Shown: in pieces, positions 19,413 through 20,873 of the stretch
Layout: every line of letters begins with the position of its first letter
Numbering within the stretch: position 1 is the stretch's first letter
Position numbers and translations under genes: made by a program
Origin: JBGPBY01 sp041481485
GTDB lineage: Bacteria > Acidobacteriota > Terriglobia > 20CM-2-55-15
Assembly: GCA_041481485.1 (NCBI GenBank)
Contig: JBGPBY010000050.1
Span: 1 to 20,873 of the forward strand
DNA: 20,873 bases
Reading direction: 5' to 3'
Notes under the pieces: model-generated
What the model was told of the DNA's origin: nothing
The model's input: the letters and a program-made list of their open reading frames with translations, nothing else
Databases searched by the model: none

Positions 19413-20654
19413 ATGGCTTCCAAAATACAGATCGCCCGGGTATGCGCCATCGGGATTTGCACATTACTGTTGATTCACGTTGGCCTTGCCCAGGACGCGC
19501 AAGATGAAGGTTGTTTAAAATCCACATGTCGAAGTGTTCCGCAGCATGAACGGCTGGCGGTCATTGGCAGCGGCTACATACGAGGCGTCGTTGGAGGCTT
19601 CGAACAAGGTGCTGGTATTGGCGGCGGAGTCCAATTCACTTCGAAAGACTTGATTCCGTCGGTGACTGCGCGGGCCAATGCCCTCGTATCCTCGAGATTC
19701 TACCGGCGAGGCGATCTGGAGCTATTCGTTCCCCGGCTTGGGAGCAGCAAGAATCACGCGGACGCATGGTTCAGTTACGCGTGGCGCAACAGTAATTTTT
19801 TTGGAATTGGGCCGCGAATCCCACGGGACTTCAGAACGGATTTCGCCGTCGAGCAGCGTAGTTTTCAGGTTTCCTTATTGCGAGATCTCGCCGCTCACCT
19901 TCAGGGTGGAACCTACGTAGCGATAATGGACGCTCATAGTTTCAAGGGAAGGAATAAGGTCGATCCCATCGATGCGACATTCTTTACCGATGCTGCAGAT
20001 CCCGTTTCCTTATGGGCGCCCGGGCTGAATTCGAATTCCAGAATACTGTCTTACGGCACTTATTTGGTGTTCGACACCAGGGACTACTCCGGCGGATTAG
20101 TACGCGGGATGCAGTTATTCGGGCGTTTCGCAACTTTCGACGGACTGAAGTATCACAACGCCTTCACCGATTATGGATGGAACGAAGAAGAGGCCGATCT
20201 CCGCTTCTACATTCCACTGCGTCATAGGGGAACGACGCTTGCGTTGCGTAGTCGTGGTCAACTGAAACAGACAAAGGGTGGAAGTCAGATTCCTTTTTAT
20301 GACCTCTCGTGGCTGGGAGGACGCGAGTTCGTTCGCGGCTACGAGACTTATCGCTTTCGCGCAAATAACGATCTGATGTTCTCGATGGAGATACGCCAGA
20401 CGGTCTGGGTGAAATCGGACGTCCGCGGGCTCGATGTTTTTGCCTTCGCGGACTCGGGCCAGGTTTGGGGGGATTCACGTTCGAGCGACGATCTTTCGAT
20501 TCTCAACAGCCGGCGATTCAGCTCCAGCAACTGGCATTCGGGCACGGGCGGCGGTTTTCAATACCGGTGGTCCAGGAAGTTGGCAGGACGAATTGAGGCC
20601 GGACGAAGCAACGAGAAGACTTTGCTCTATTTTTCGATGTCCCAGGGATTCTAG
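19413..20654 (+). CDS. Omp85/BamA-type outer-membrane beta-barrel (surface antigen family)
   Basis: ATG 19413 follows GGAGGAG and starts a signal peptide (MASKIQIARVCAIGICTLLL...GLAQ, cleaved near residue 26); the frame is open upstream to 19326 without a matching ribosome binding site. The 413-residue product has no POTRA domain. After a short leader with C34/C39, alternating strands build a barrel. 'GGREFVRGYETYRFRANN' (302-319) carries the VRGY form of the conserved Omp85 L6 motif, and 'DVFAFADSGQVWGD' (341-354) is the typical following strand. It ends with Phe413, the usual barrel-assembly signal. POTRA-less members are widespread and often act with lipoproteins or phospholipases; the substrate is unknown. 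Its TAG is formed within the first bases of the palindrome at 20651. Confidence 0.85.
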   Translation: MASKIQIARVCAIGICTLLLIHVGLAQDAQDEGCLKSTCRSVPQHERLAVIGSGYIRGVVGGFEQGAGIGGGVQFTSKDLIPSVTARANALVSSRFYRRGDLELFVPRLGSSKNHADAWFSYAWRNSNFFGIGPRIPRDFRTDFAVEQRSFQVSLLRDLAAHLQGGTYVAIMDAHSFKGRNKVDPIDATFFTDAADPVSLWAPGLNSNSRILSYGTYLVFDTRDYSGGLVRGMQLFGRFATFDGLKYHNAFTDYGWNEEEADLRFYIPLRHRGTTLALRSRGQLKQTKGGSQIPFYDLSWLGGREFVRGYETYRFRANNDLMFSMEIRQTVWVKSDVRGLDVFAFADSGQVWGDSRSSDDLSILNSRRFSSSNWHSGTGGGFQYRWSRKLAGRIEAGRSNEKTLLYFSMSQGF

Positions 20655-20832
20655 CCCGCATTTCTCACCGGTTGCCGTCGCGAAACGGTCGAGACGCCGT
20701 CCAGACAAGGCGCGCGACCGAGGCCGCCGCAGGCGTACTCGACAGTACGTCGAGGCGGTAGCCCGAGCGCAACGCAGTCTGGACGAGCGTATCGACCGTT
20801 GCAGCAGGCAACCGGTGAGAAGTGCGGGCTAG
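20651..20832. repeat. 182-bp near-symmetrical long hairpin element
   Basis: The ends CTAGCCCGCA and TGCGGGCTAG-type (20651 and 20832) begin 26-bp arms with one mismatch (up to GGTTGCC / GGCAACC). Pairing continues through ACGGTCGA and CGTCCAGAC, then weakens, and becomes perfect again at the centre: CGTACT (20734-20739), CGAC loop, AGTACG (20744-20749). The centre of the loop coincides exactly with the midpoint of the element, so the whole is one imperfect stem. No credible ORF lies in it. The element's second to fourth bases are the stop codon of the beta-barrel gene. Confidence 0.82.
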
Positions 20833-20873
20833 CCAGGAGGGCGGAATAAGTACGTCCGGAGCAACTTGAAGAA
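20833..20873. other. window end, no feature seen
   Basis: Forty-one bases after the palindrome contain AGGAGG-like purines (20836-20841) but no start codon at suitable distance. Nothing else is supported here. Confidence 0.4.

Noticed and set aside
17785..20832. The three palindromes considered as a CRISPR array or one repeat family
   Set aside because: They do not share sequence with each other, are not regularly spaced, and have no direct repeats or cas genes nearby.

Overview
The window looks like a chromosomal segment of a soil-type Acidobacteriota bacterium, possibly from a metagenome assembly. This is inferred from gene content and not from a marker gene. The DUF1552/DUF1592 haem-containing secreted proteins, secreted ankyrin proteins, a tannase-family esterase, Tat-exported GH28-like protein, carboxypeptidase-regulatory-like folds and Gly/Arg-rich low-complexity inserts are a typical acidobacterial mixture. 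I see no rRNA, tRNA, CRISPR array, integrase or transposase.

Layout: (1) 1-612 holds the 3' end of an MBL-fold hydrolase gene, overlapped by a small secreted protein of unknown function. (2) 661-2948 is a two-gene unit: a membrane-anchored PEGA protein and a secreted TPR protein with a TonB-C-like C-terminus. (3) 2964-4830 (minus) is a Tat-exported GH28-like beta-helix protein, followed by a possible 54-codon ORF. (4) 4882-5426 (minus) is a MazF-type toxin with a ribbon-helix-helix antitoxin. (5) 5570-5925 is a frameshifted, truncated remnant of a surface-protein gene. (6) 5993-8522 is a secreted ankyrin protein and a Gly/Arg-rich secreted protein, 4 nt apart. (7) 8675-10184 holds an eight-helix membrane protein and a single-helix protein, both unknown. 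(8) 10201-15879 (minus) is a compact operon: GntR/FCD regulator, DUF1592-type dihaem protein, DUF1552 protein, dihaem cytochrome c, and probably a small carboxypeptidase-regulatory-like protein. (9) 16057-17715, divergent from the regulator, is a tannase/feruloyl-esterase family protein. (10) 17979-18980 is a secreted protein with two similar CxxC modules. (11) 19078-19227 (minus) is a 49-residue Cys-rich protein with a strong ribosome binding site. (12) 19413-20654 is an Omp85/BamA-type beta-barrel.

Most proteins are predicted to be exported, so the region appears devoted to the cell envelope and to breakdown or sensing of plant-derived polymers. The most unexpected non-coding signals are three unrelated long palindromic elements within the last 3.1 kb (17785-17908, 18992-19075, 20651-20832). 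There is also a two-part promoter motif shared by the ankyrin operon (5900-5944) and the tannase gene (15958-15993), 10 kb apart. I did not find a clearly novel defence or biosynthetic system. The best leads are the shared promoter motif, the duplicated CxxC protein and the GntR-led haem-protein operon with its divergent esterase.
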